Positions 17,939 through 26,328 of a stretch of 64,000 nucleotides of DNA are shown piece after piece. Numbering within the stretch: position 1 is the first letter of the stretch; the number at the start of each line of letters is the position of its first letter. The stretch comes from DATAGF01 sp963834875 (GTDB lineage: Bacteria > Actinomycetota > Thermoleophilia > Miltoncostaeales > Miltoncostaeaceae), in NCBI GenBank assembly GCA_963834875.1, contig CAWIDG010000027.1, positions 124,001 through 188,000 of the forward strand, read 5' to 3'. Both the position numbers and the translations under genes were made by a program. A model generated the notes under the pieces. It was not told where the DNA came from, did no database searches, and saw only the letters and a program-made list of their open reading frames with translations.

Positions 17939-18901
17939 CTAGCCCTTCCGCTGTTTCACCAGCTCGGTGAGCTTCGGGACGATCGTCGTTGAGGTCGCCG
18001 ACGATGCCGAGGTCGCTGAACTCGAAGATCGGGGCGTTCGGGTCCTTGTTGATGGCCACGATCGTCTGCGAGGTCTGCATGCCGACCTTGTGCTGGATCG
18101 CGCCGGACACGCCGGCCCCGATGTAGAGCTTCGGCGAGACGACCTTGCCCGTCTGGCCGACCTGGGTCGCGTAGGGGTACCAGCCCGAGTCAACGACCGC
18201 CCGCGTCGAGGCCACGGCCCCGCCGAGGGCGGCCGCGAGCTCCTCCACGATCGAGAACTTCTCGGGAGCGCCCAGGCCCCGGCCGCCGGTGACGAGGATG
18301 TCGGCCTCCTCGATCGAGGGGCCGCTCTGCTCCTCGTGGGCCTGCTCGACCATCTCGGCCTTGGAGGAGAACGTCCTGCAGGTCGGCCGAGATCGCCTCG
18401 ACCGCCGCCTCGCCCCCCGACTCCGCCGGGTCGAACGAGCCGGACCTGGATCAGCCCGAGCCGTGGCTCGGCCGTCCAGCCCACGTCGACCATGACCGTG
18501 TCGCCCAGGGCCGAGCGCTTGCCGACCAGGGAGCCGCCGTCCCGCTCCAGGTCGCCGAGGTCCCAGTTCAGGCCGGCGCCCAGGCGCGCCGCGACGCCGC
18601 CGGCGACGTCGGCCGAGAGCACCGAGGCCGCGAACAGCACCGTGTCGAAGCCCTTCTCGGCGACCAGCCTGCTGATGACGTCAACGCGCGGCTGGGGCAG
18701 CGGCGCCTCGAGGGCGGCGTCGTCGGCGACGTAGACCGTCTTGGCGCCGTAGCGCCCGGCGTCGGCCGCCACCTCGCTCACGCCGGAGCCGACGATCACG
18801 CCGGCGGTCTCGGGGTCGAGCTGAGCGGCCTTGCCGAGGACGCCCAGGGCCCCCCGCTGGATCGCCGAGCCGTGGTGCTCCAGGAAGACCAGCGTGCTCA
18901 T
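17939..18901 (-). CDS. etfA: Electron transfer flavoprotein alpha subunit (frame breaks near 18400 and 17990)
   Basis: Reads MSTLVFLEHHGSAIQRGALG in one frame to about 18440, then VEQAHEEQSGPSIEEADILV to FEFSDLGIVGDL in another, then returns for IVPKLTELVKQRKG. The FAD-binding C-terminal domain is clear: VTGGRGLG, SRAVVDSGW-like STRAVVDSGWYPYATQVGQTG, YIGAGVSGAIQHKVGM and IVAINKDPNAPIFEFSD. It accepts electrons from acyl-CoA dehydrogenases with EtfB and passes them on to the quinone pool. The two shifts cancel out, which fits base-calling errors. It overlaps etfB by four bases. Confidence 0.92.
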   Translation of the reverse strand: MSTLVFLEHHGSAIQRGALGVLGKAAQLDPETAGVIVGSGVSEVAADAGRYGAKTVYVADDAALEAPLPQPRVDVISRLVAEKGFDTVLFAASVLSADVAGGVAARLGAGLNWDLGDLERDGGSLVGKRSALGDTVMVDVGWTAEPRLGLIQVRLVRPGGVGGRGGGRGDLGRPAGRSPPRPRWSSRPTRSRAAPRSRRPTSSSPAAGAWALPRSSRSWRSSRPPSAGPWPRRGRSLTRAGTPTRPRSARRARSSRRSSTSGPACPARSSTRSACRPRRRSWPSTRTRTPRSSSSATSASSATSTTIVPKLTELVKQRKG

Positions 18902-19677
18902 ACCAGCTTCCTTTCCAGGAGGAACTCGAGGATCTTCTCGGCGCCCGAGCCGTCGTCCTCGATCTTGATCGTCTCGCCGCGCGAGGGGGGGTCGGCGAGC
19001 CCGATCACGGTCGTGCGCGAGCCGGCCTCGCCGGCGCTGCCGGGATCGACGCCGACGTCGGCCAGGGACTTCACCTCCTGGGGCTTCTTCTTGGCGCCCA
19101 TGATGCCCTTGAGCGACGGGTAGCGCGGCTCGTTGAGCGAGTCGGCCACCGCCAGCACGACCGGCAGGGGCGCGCGGATCTTGTCGTAGCCGAACTCGGT
19201 CTGGCGCTTGGCCGTCGCCTGCCCGTCGGCCACCTCCAGCTCGGAGATCTGGGAGATGACCGGCATCTCGAGCTTGTCCGCCACGGCCGCCCAGAGGACG
19301 GCGCCGTCGCCGTCGGTCGCCTGCTGGCCGAACAGGACGACGTCGGGCGACTCCGCCTTGAGCGCCGCCGCCAGCACGTTGGCCGTCGCCACCAGATCGG
19401 AGCCGGCGGCGGCCTCGTCGGAGACCAGGACGGCCCGGTCGGCCCCCATGCCCAGGCCCTTGCGCAGCGAGTCCAGGGCCCGGTCGGCGCCCATCGAGAC
19501 GAGCACCACCTCGCCGTCGCCCGCGGCCTCCTTGAGGCGCAGGGCCTGCTCGACTGCGTGGAGGTCGTACTGGTTGAGGGACCGGTCGCCGGAGCGGTCC
19601 ATCCGCTTGGTGCCCGGATCCATCCTCCGGTTCGGGCCGGGATCCGGCACCTCCTTGACGCAGACCGCGATCTTCAT
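18898..19677 (-). CDS. etfB: Electron transfer flavoprotein beta subunit
   Basis: 259 residues. MKIAVCVKEVPDPGPNRRMD is the usual start, and DVVLFGQQATDGDGAVLW is the AMP/FAD-region signature of EtfB. VLAVADSLNEPRYPSLKGIMGAKKK is the conserved C-terminal recognition segment. It forms the heterodimer with EtfA and is the first gene of the pair, 52 bases after the enoyl-CoA hydratase gene. Confidence 0.95.
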   Translation of the reverse strand: MKIAVCVKEVPDPGPNRRMDPGTKRMDRSGDRSLNQYDLHAVEQALRLKEAAGDGEVVLVSMGADRALDSLRKGLGMGADRAVLVSDEAAAGSDLVATANVLAAALKAESPDVVLFGQQATDGDGAVLWAAVADKLEMPVISQISELEVADGQATAKRQTEFGYDKIRAPLPVVLAVADSLNEPRYPSLKGIMGAKKKPQEVKSLADVGVDPGSAGEAGSRTTVIGLADPPSRGETIKIEDDGSGAEKILEFLLERKLV

Positions 19678-19729
19678 TCCGACCCCCCGCTCACTCGCTG
19701 GCGTTCGCGCCGGATCGTATCTGGGCGGC

Positions 19730-20503
19730 TCAGCGCCCGCGGAACCGCGGAGGGCGCTTCTCGAGGAAGGCGGCCATCCCCTCGCGCTGGTCCTCGGTGT
19801 CGAACGCGAGCGAGAAGAGGTCGAGCTCCCGGGCGAGGTTGCCGGCCAGGTCGCCGTCGCCGGCGCGGTTGATCATCGCCTTCGAGGCGGCCACGGCCCA
19901 GCCGGGCTTGTCGGCGATCTCCCCCGCCAGCGCCACCGCGGCCTCGACCAGCTCGTCGTGGGGCAGCACGCGGTCCACCAGGCCGAGGGCCAGCGCCTCG
20001 TCGGCGGCGACCCTGCGCCCGGTGAAGATCAGCTCCTTCGCCTTCCCGGGGCCGACCAGGCGCGGCATGCGCTGGGTGCCTCCCCAGCCCGGGAAGATGC
20101 CGAGGGTCACCTCCGGGAGACCGATCTGGGCCCGGTCGGACGCGAGGCGGATGTCGCACGCCAGCGCCAGCTCGCAGCCACCCCCGAGCGCGTAGCCGTT
20201 CACCGCGGCGATCACCGGCTTCGGCAGCGCCTCGACGCGGTCGAGGGTCGCGTGGCCGCGGGCGGCGAACGCGCGCGCCTCGAGCGGGGAGGCCTCCCGC
20301 ACCATCGACACGTCGGCCCCGGCGGAGAACGCCTTCTCGCCCGCGCCGGTCAGGACCGCCGCGCCGACGGTCTCGTCGGCCTCGACCTCGCCGAGGCGCG
20401 CGGCCAGCTCGTCGAGCATGTCCGGCGACAGGGTGTTGAGGCGCTCGGGCCGGTCCAGAGTGATGAGCGCGACGCGCCCGCGCCGCTCGAGCTCCACCGG
20501 CAC
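19730..20503 (-). CDS. Enoyl-CoA hydratase/isomerase (crotonase) family protein
   Basis: 257 residues. The oxyanion-hole segments are GEKAFSAGADVSM and NGYALGGGCELALACD; the two catalytic Glu positions of hydratases are occupied (GGGCELALA and GLPEVTLGIFPGWGG), so hydration of enoyl-CoA is likely. The C-terminal helix EKRPPRFRGR ends the protein. It lies between the mutase B12 subunit and etfBA, consistent with fatty- or branched-acid oxidation. The exact substrate is open. Confidence 0.92.
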   Translation of the reverse strand: MPVELERRGRVALITLDRPERLNTLSPDMLDELAARLGEVEADETVGAAVLTGAGEKAFSAGADVSMVREASPLEARAFAARGHATLDRVEALPKPVIAAVNGYALGGGCELALACDIRLASDRAQIGLPEVTLGIFPGWGGTQRMPRLVGPGKAKELIFTGRRVAADEALALGLVDRVLPHDELVEAAVALAGEIADKPGWAVAASKAMINRAGDGDLAGNLARELDLFSLAFDTEDQREGMAAFLEKRPPRFRGR

Positions 20504-20506
20504 GGG

Positions 20507-20929
20507 CTACGCCGCGCGCGCGCCGACCCGGGCGCGGATGAAGTCGACCATCTCCTGCACCGGCGCGCCCGGGGTGAAGACCTCCGCGACGCCGAGCTCC
20601 TTCAGCGGCGGGATGTCCTCGCGCGGGATCGTGCCCCCCACGATCACGAGCACCTCGCCGGCGTCCTCCGACCGCAGGAGGTCGATGACGCGGGGCACAA
20701 GGGTCATGTGGGCCCCGGACAGGATCGAGAGGCCGACCGCGTCGGCGTCCTCCTGCACCACGGTCGCCGCGATCTGGTCGGGGGTCTGGTGCAGACCCGT
20801 GTAGATGACCTCCATCCCGGCGTCGCGCAGGCTCCGGGCGATGATCTTCGCCCCCCGGTCATGGCCGTCGAGGCCGGGCTTCGCGATCACGACGCGGATC
20901 GGGCGGTCGTCGACGGCCTTGGCGTCCAT
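20507..20929 (-). CDS. Cobalamin-binding subunit of an acyl-CoA mutase (methylmalonyl-CoA mutase C-terminal type)
   Basis: 140 residues: only the B12-binding half. RVVIAKPGLDGHDRGAKIIA contains the DxHxxG lower-ligand motif with the His that coordinates cobalt; VGLSILSGAHMTL and VIVGGTIPREDIPPL complete the cobalamin site. Such stand-alone subunits pair with a separate large subunit in methylmalonyl- or isobutyryl-CoA mutases. No large subunit lies in this window, but the mutase chaperone meaB is 3 kb away. Three bases separate it from the hydratase gene. Confidence 0.92.
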   Translation of the reverse strand: MDAKAVDDRPIRVVIAKPGLDGHDRGAKIIARSLRDAGMEVIYTGLHQTPDQIAATVVQEDADAVGLSILSGAHMTLVPRVIDLLRSEDAGEVLVIVGGTIPREDIPPLKELGVAEVFTPGAPVQEMVDFIRARVGARAA

Positions 20930-20958
20930 GGGCGGCCGAGTCTGACATACGTAGGCTT

Positions 20959-20987
20959 GGCGGCTCCACGACCCTCCGGGAGCCGCC
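20959..20987 (+). promoter_or_regulatory. Leader hairpin that buries the pepA ribosome site
   Basis: GGCGGCTCC (20959-20967), 11-base loop, GGAGCCGCC (20979-20987). The perfect nine-base stem ends directly at the ATG at 20988, and the GGGAG ribosome site is inside the stem. A -10-like TACGTAGGCT lies just upstream (about 20948-20957). Confidence 0.65.
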
Positions 20988-22460
20988 ATGCCGACCACGC
21001 TGAGGAAGTCCGCCGACCCACTCGCCGCCAGGGCGGACCTCCTCGTCGTCTGCGTGCCCGCGCCGCCCTCCCTCGACGGCCCGGCGGCGGCGCTGGACGC
21101 GGCGCTCGGCGGCGTCGTTGCTCGCGCAATCAAGGACGGCGAGATCGACGGCAAGCCCCGCTCGTCGACGGTCTTCCACGGCGCCGGCGGCCTGGCCGCG
21201 CCGCGGGCGGTCGTCGTGGGGGTGGGCGGGGGCGGCGCGGACGACTGGCGCGCCGCCGGCTCGTCGGCCGCCCAGGCGGCGGCGAGGGTCCGCGCCCGCA
21301 GCGTCGCGCTCGCCCCGCCGCCCGAGGCGGGCGCGGCGGAGGTCGGCGCCCTGATCGAGGGCCTCGGCACCGGTCTCTACCGCTTCGACCGCTACAAGAC
21401 GACCGGAGAGGCCAAGCAGGAGGCGCCGCGGGTGCGGCGGGTGGCGGTCCACTCCCCCGCGCTACGGGCCGTCGACGTGCGCCGCGCCGATCGGATCATC
21501 GAGGCCGTCAACGGCGCCCGCGACCTCGCCAACACCCCGTCCAGCGACCTCACCCCCACCGACCTCGCCGCGCGCGCAAAGGAGCTCGCCGACGCGACGC
21601 CTGGGCTCTCGTGCACCGTGCTCGGGCGCTCGCGGCTGGAGAAGCTCGGTGCCGGGGCGCTCCTCGGGGTCGCCCGCGGCTCCGACGAGCCGCCCCGGAT
21701 GATCGTGCTGCGGTACCGCCCGGAGGGCGTCGCGCGGGAGGGGGAGGTGCTGGGGCTGGTGGGCAAGGCGGTCACGTTCGACAGCGGCGGCATCTCGATC
21801 AAGCCGTCGGGCGGCATGGAGGAGATGAAGCTCGACATGGCCGGCGGCGCGGCGGTGCTGCACGGCACCGCCCTGGTCGCCGCGCTCGGGCTGCCGGTGG
21901 AGATCCTCGCGGTGGTGCCCGCGACCGAGAACATGCCGAGCGGCCACGCCGTGAAGCCGGGCGACGTGCTCACTGCCCTGAACGGCCGGACGATCGAGGT
22001 CATCAACACGGACGCCGAGGGGCGCCTGATCCTGGCCGACGGGCTGGCCTACGCCGCGCGCGAGGGCGCCACGCGCCTGATCGACATGGCGACGCTCACC
22101 GGCGCCATCGTCGTGGCGCTGGGGGAGGTCTACGCGGGCCTGTTCGGCTCGGACGACGCCTGGACCGCCCTGGTGCGGGAGGCGGCCGAGGAGTCCGGCG
22201 ACCTCGCCTGGCCGATGCCGATGCACGAGCGCTACCGCCCCCTCATCGAGAGCAAGGTCGCCGACCTCACCAACTCGTCCAACAAGCGCCAGGCCGGCGC
22301 GGTCTACGCGGCCCAGTTCCTGCGCGAGTTCACCGACGGCCTGCCGTGGTGCCACCTCGACATCGCCGGCGCCGGGATGGTCGACGGCCAGGGGACCGGC
22401 TTCGGCGTGCGGCTCATCCTGGCGGTCGCCGAGCGGCTGGCGTCGCCGCGGCCGGGCTGA
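20988..22460 (+). CDS. pepA: Leucyl aminopeptidase (M17 family)
   Basis: 490 residues, standard length. A two-metal cytoplasmic exopeptidase that removes N-terminal residues and helps peptide turnover. The metal and catalytic residues are seen in VGKAVTFDSGGISIKPS, MKLDMAGGAAV and VINTDAEGRLILADGLAY (the NTDAEGRL signature); VADLTNSSNKRQAGAVYAAQFL is the conserved late segment. The N-terminal non-catalytic domain is at residues 1-160. It is divergent from the mutase subunit gene. Confidence 0.95.
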   Translation: MPTTLRKSADPLAARADLLVVCVPAPPSLDGPAAALDAALGGVVARAIKDGEIDGKPRSSTVFHGAGGLAAPRAVVVGVGGGGADDWRAAGSSAAQAAARVRARSVALAPPPEAGAAEVGALIEGLGTGLYRFDRYKTTGEAKQEAPRVRRVAVHSPALRAVDVRRADRIIEAVNGARDLANTPSSDLTPTDLAARAKELADATPGLSCTVLGRSRLEKLGAGALLGVARGSDEPPRMIVLRYRPEGVAREGEVLGLVGKAVTFDSGGISIKPSGGMEEMKLDMAGGAAVLHGTALVAALGLPVEILAVVPATENMPSGHAVKPGDVLTALNGRTIEVINTDAEGRLILADGLAYAAREGATRLIDMATLTGAIVVALGEVYAGLFGSDDAWTALVREAAEESGDLAWPMPMHERYRPLIESKVADLTNSSNKRQAGAVYAAQFLREFTDGLPWCHLDIAGAGMVDGQGTGFGVRLILAVAERLASPRPG

Positions 22461-22469
22461 CGCGGCCTT

Positions 22470-22691
22470 GTGGCCTGGGTCATCGTCATCGGCTTCGCGG
22501 TCGCCGTCGTCGGGGTGATCGTCAAGGTCGGGGTCGACGTGGCCCGCGACCTCCGCGAGGACCGGGAGGCCCACGGCGGGCGCCAGACGCGCGAGGCGGC
22601 GAACCGGGCCCTGGCGATCGCGGCCGCGGTGGCGCTGCTCGTGGTGCTGGTCATCGTGGTGCCGATCGTCATCTCGCTGACCGGCGACTGA
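22470..22691 (+). CDS. Small membrane protein
   Basis: 73 residues from a GTG ten bases after the pepA stop. Two hydrophobic segments (WVIVIGFAVAVVGVIVKVGV and IAAAVALLVVLVIVVPIVI) flank a charged stretch DLREDREAHGGRQTREA. Not recognised. Its end overlaps the convergent alcohol dehydrogenase gene by 23 bases. Confidence 0.65.
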   Translation: MAWVIVIGFAVAVVGVIVKVGVDVARDLREDREAHGGRQTREAANRALAIAAAVALLVVLVIVVPIVISLTGD

Positions 22692-23739
22692 GCGGGTCGC
22701 CGCCGGGCCGCGACGGGACGATCACGGCGCGCCCCGGCAGGCGACCGGCCTCGAGGTCGCGGATCGCGGCGTTGACGTCGTCCAGCCCGTACTCGGACGC
22801 GTGCAGCGTCACCCGCCCCTCGGCGACGAGGCGCATCAGCCCGGCGAGCTCCTCGTAGGTGCCGACCAGGCTTCCGGCGATCGCGATCTCGCGCGCGACC
22901 ACGTCGATCGCCGGGACCCGGATCGTGCCGCCGTAGCCGACGACCCAGTAGGTGCCGCCCGTCGCGATCATGCCGAGGGCCTGTCCGATGGCGCCGTCCT
23001 GGCCGACGAAGTCGATCACGGCGTCGGCGCCCCGGCCGCCCGTGATCTCCATGACGGCCTCGACGGGGTCGCCTGCCGAGGCGTCCACGAGGTGCTCCGC
23101 GCCGAGGCCGGCCGCGAGGTCGAGCGCCGCGCGCGATCGGTCGACCGCGACGATCTCGGCCGCGCAGAGCTCGCGGAGCAGCTGGACGGCGATGTGGCCG
23201 AGGCCGCCCACGCCGATGACCGCGCACCGGGCCCCGCGGCCCAGGGCCTCGGCGGCGCGGCGGGCCGCCCTGAAGGCCGTGAGGCCGGCATCGGCGTGGG
23301 GCGCGACGGCCGCGGGCTCCACGCCCTCCGGCAGCGCGATCACGGCGCGCTCGCCGGTGCGCAGGTACTCGGCGAAGCCGCCGTCCGCGGTGATCCCCGG
23401 AAACGACTGGTCGGCGCAGTGCATCTCCTCCCCGCGCGCGCAGGCCGCGCACCGCCCGCAGCTGACGACCGGGTGGACGATCACGGCGTCGCCCGGCTTC
23501 ACCGAGCGCACGTCCGGCCCCACATCCTCGACCCAGCCGGCGTTCTCGTGTCCGAGGACGAAGGGCAGCTCGACGTCGACCCGCTCCCGGAAGAAGCCCT
23601 CGATCACGTGGAGGTCGGTCCGGCAGAGGCCCGCCCCGCCGACCCTCACGATCACGTCCGACCCGCCCGCGACCTGCGGCGCCGGGACCTCCTCGATCGA
23701 CAGCTCCGAGCCGTAGGCCGCCAGCACGGCCGCCCTCAT
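22669..23739 (-). CDS. Zinc-dependent alcohol dehydrogenase
   Basis: 356 residues of the MDR superfamily. GLCRTDLHVIEG supplies the catalytic Cys, LGHENAGWVEDVG the His-Glu, and CGRCAACARGEEMHC the structural zinc cysteines. AVIGVGGLGHIAVQLLREL is the NAD-binding glycine motif. Length and motifs fit an NAD-dependent alcohol or aldehyde-forming dehydrogenase. The ATG overlaps the meaB stop by four bases, so it is probably co-transcribed with meaB. Confidence 0.92.
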   Translation of the reverse strand: MRAAVLAAYGSELSIEEVPAPQVAGGSDVIVRVGGAGLCRTDLHVIEGFFRERVDVELPFVLGHENAGWVEDVGPDVRSVKPGDAVIVHPVVSCGRCAACARGEEMHCADQSFPGITADGGFAEYLRTGERAVIALPEGVEPAAVAPHADAGLTAFRAARRAAEALGRGARCAVIGVGGLGHIAVQLLRELCAAEIVAVDRSRAALDLAAGLGAEHLVDASAGDPVEAVMEITGGRGADAVIDFVGQDGAIGQALGMIATGGTYWVVGYGGTIRVPAIDVVAREIAIAGSLVGTYEELAGLMRLVAEGRVTLHASEYGLDDVNAAIRDLEAGRLPGRAVIVPSRPGGDPLSRRSAR

Positions 23740-24676
23740 CCCAGGCCCGCCCGCCCCAGGACGCGGTCGACCGCCTCGGCCGGATCGAGCCGCCGCCCGA
23801 GGACCTCGTCGATGAGCCCGTCGACGAAGGCCGGGTCGGCGGCGGCGTCCAGCCGCCGCGCCAGCCGGTCGGCGGCGAGCGCCCTCAGCTGGCGCGCCAT
23901 CCCGTCGCGGCGCCGGGCCTCCAGGCGGCCGGCCTCGCCGAGGAACGCCCGGTGGCGCTCCACCTCCCGCCAGAGCTCCTCGAGCCCCTCGTTCTCGAGC
24001 GCCGCCACGCGCACGATCGGCGGCTCCCAGGGCCCGCCGGGCACCAGCGAGAGGGCGCTCCGCAGCTCGGAGACCATGACGTCGGCGCCGGGGCGGTCGG
24101 CCTTGGTGACGGCGAGGACGTCCGGGATCTCCATCAGGCCGGCCTTGATCGCCTGGACCCCGTCGCCGCTGCCCGGCATCAGCGCCAGGACGACGGTCTC
24201 GGCCAGCGCCTGGACCTCGACCTCGCTCTGGCCCGAGCCGACCGTCTCCACCAGGACGACGTCGAAGCCCGCCGCGTCCAGGATGAGGACCGCGTCGGCG
24301 GTCGCCTCGGCGAGCCCCCCTGATGGCCGCGGCTGGCCATCGAGCGGATGAACACGCCGGGGTCCAGGAAGTGGTCGGCGAGCCGGATCCGGTCCCCGAG
24401 CACGGCGCCGCGCGTGAACGGGCTCGTCGGGTCAACGCTCACCACGGCGACCGACCTCCCGGCCCGGCGCAGGTGCCCCGCCAGCGCGCCGATCATCGTG
24501 CTCTTCCCCGCCCCCGGCGGGCCCGTGACGCCCACCCGCCAGGCACGGCCCGTGTCCGGGTGCAGGGCGGCGACGAGCTCCCGCCCCTCCTGCCCCAGGC
24601 GCTCGGCCATGCTGATGGCCCGCCCGATCGCGCGGCGCTCGCCCGCCCGCACCCCGGCGACGAGTTGCGTGCTCAC
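23736..24676 (-). CDS. meaB: Methylmalonyl-CoA mutase-associated GTPase MeaB (frame break near 24322)
   Basis: G3E-family GTPase that loads and protects the B12 cofactor of acyl-CoA mutases. GVTGPPGAGKSTMIGALAGHL is the P-loop, VVSVDPTSPFTRGAVLGDRIRL the family signature, FIRSMASRGHQGG the switch, and VLAVTKADRPGADV the base-recognition motif. The frame breaks in a G6 run; one more G restores GGLAEAT. The GTG start overlaps the hisC stop. Its presence supports a functional mutase whose small subunit is at 20507-20929. Confidence 0.93.
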
Positions 24677-25801
24677 GCAACCTCCGCCAGGGCCTCGGCC
24701 GCCGCGCCGAGGAAGCGCTCGTTCTGCTCCGGGAAGCCCACGGTCACCCGCAGCGCCGACGGCGCGCCGAACGCGCGGGCCGGCCGCACGATGACCCCGC
24801 GCGCGAGCAGCGCGGCGTTGACCTCCTGGGCGCGCTCCGGAGTGCCGAGGTCGACCAGCAGGAAGTTCGCGGCGCTGGGCAGCGGCTCCAGGCCGAGGCC
24901 CCTCATGCCGGCCGCCATGGTCTCGCGCTCGGTCGTGTTCAGCGCGGTCCGGTCGGGCAGCAGGGCATCGCTCTCCGCCGAGGCTCGCGATCGCGGCCGC
25001 CTGGGCGGGGCCGCTCACGTCGAAGACGTTCCGCACGACGCCGAGCGCGCGCACCAGGTCCGGCGGGCCCAGCAGGTAGCCCACCCGTAGCCCCGCGAGG
25101 CCGTAGGCCTTGCTGAAGGTGCGGAGGGCGCCCAGCGCGCGGCCCTCGGCCACGAGGCGCGCGGCGTCGTGGCCGCTCTCGGGCAGGTACTCGAAGTAGG
25201 CCTCGTCGACCACGGGCAGGACGTGGCCCGGGAGCGCGTCGAGGAAGCGGACCAGGGCGGCCGCGGTCACCGCCCCGCCCGTCGGGTTGTTGGGGCTCAC
25301 CACCACGGCGAGCTTGGTGCGCGGGGTCACCTGCTCCAGCAGCGCGTCGAGATCGTACGCCCCGTCGGCGGCGAGCGGAGCGAGGCGGAGCGACGCGCCC
25401 TGGACCTCGGCCCCCATCCGCCACGACAGGAACGACGGCCAGGCCATCGCGAGCTCGTCGCCGGGATCGAGCAGGGCCAGGCACAGGAGCCTGATGAGGC
25501 CGTCGATGCCCGCGCCGGGCAGCACCTGGGTCGCGTCCAGGCCGGTGTGGCCGGCGAGGGCGTCGCGCAGCGCCCACGCGCCCGCGTCCGGATAGGCGCG
25601 GGCCCCCTCGGCCGCCTCGCGGATGGCGGCGACCGCGCCCGGCATGGGCGGGAAGGGCCCTTCGTTCGAGGCGAGCTTGACGACCGAGTCGATGCCCAGC
25701 TCGCGCCGCACCTCGTCGACCGGCCGCCCGGGCTCGTACGCCTCGACGCCGGCCAGCGCGGGACGGACGAGGCCGTGGGGCAGCTTCGGGGTCGTGCTCA
25801 C
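24673..25801 (-). CDS. hisC: Histidinol-phosphate aminotransferase (frame break near 24970)
   Basis: PLP aminotransferase of fold type I, about 375 residues. KLASNEGPFPP, VLPGAGIDGLIRLL, VVSPNNPTGGAVT, VVDEAYFEYLP and RTFSKAYGLAGLRVGYL (Lys for PLP) are the family motifs. The frame shifts at GGE near 24970, then DALLPDRTALNTTERETMAAG and SAANFLLVDLG complete the C-terminal domain. It could use histidinol phosphate or an aromatic amino acid; the branch includes both. It is not in a his operon here, which weakens the exact call. Confidence 0.85.
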
Positions 25802-25863
25802 GGGGCGCGATCGTAGAGGACGCCCGCTGTAGGGTCGCGCCCAGCGACCCCGGAGGCGAGCCC

Positions 25864-26328
25864 GTGATGATCACCGAGCGCAGCAAGAGCGTCATCCCGT
25901 TCCGGCCGGGCGACGCGGGCCGGGTGGGCGAGGGCTGCTTCTACCTCGACGCGATCGTCTGGCTGAACGGCGACCGCGTGGAGATGGGCGACCGCGTCGG
26001 TTTCAACTACGGCTGTTATGTCAACGGATACGGCGGGCTGACCATCGGTGACAGGAGCATCTTCGGGCCCTACTCGATGATCCACACGGCCAACCACGAG
26101 ATGGACCTGGACGCCCCCATCCCCGATCAGGGCTGGGAGTCCCGCAGCGTGGCCGTGGGGCCGGACTGCTGGATCGGGATGGGGGTCTGCATCCTCCCCG
26201 GCGTCACCATCGGGGATGGCTGCGTGGTGGGCGCGGGAGCGGTCGTCGCCAAGGACCTCGAGCCCTACTCGGTCGCCGTCGGGAACCCCGCGCGAGCGAT
26301 CCGCGACCGGCGCGCCGCCCGCGCGTGA
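25864..26328 (+). CDS. Left-handed beta-helix acyltransferase
   Basis: 154 residues with hexapeptide repeats (GGLTIGDRSIFGPYSMIHTA, GPDCWIGMGVCILPGVTIGD, CVVGAGAVVAKDL), as in maltose/galactoside/serine O-acetyltransferases of the WcaF type. HTANHEMD carries the probable catalytic His. It likely acetylates a sugar. It is followed with a GTGA-like overlap by a glycosyltransferase gene, so both may modify the same glycan. Confidence 0.88.
   Translation: MMITERSKSVIPFRPGDAGRVGEGCFYLDAIVWLNGDRVEMGDRVGFNYGCYVNGYGGLTIGDRSIFGPYSMIHTANHEMDLDAPIPDQGWESRSVAVGPDCWIGMGVCILPGVTIGDGCVVGAGAVVAKDLEPYSVAVGNPARAIRDRRAARA

Noticed and set aside
19208..22858. A 1216-residue open frame on the plus strand
   Set aside because: It is the antisense shadow of etfB, the crotonase and the mutase subunit, runs out of frame through pepA, and has low-complexity Arg/Ala/Gly content.
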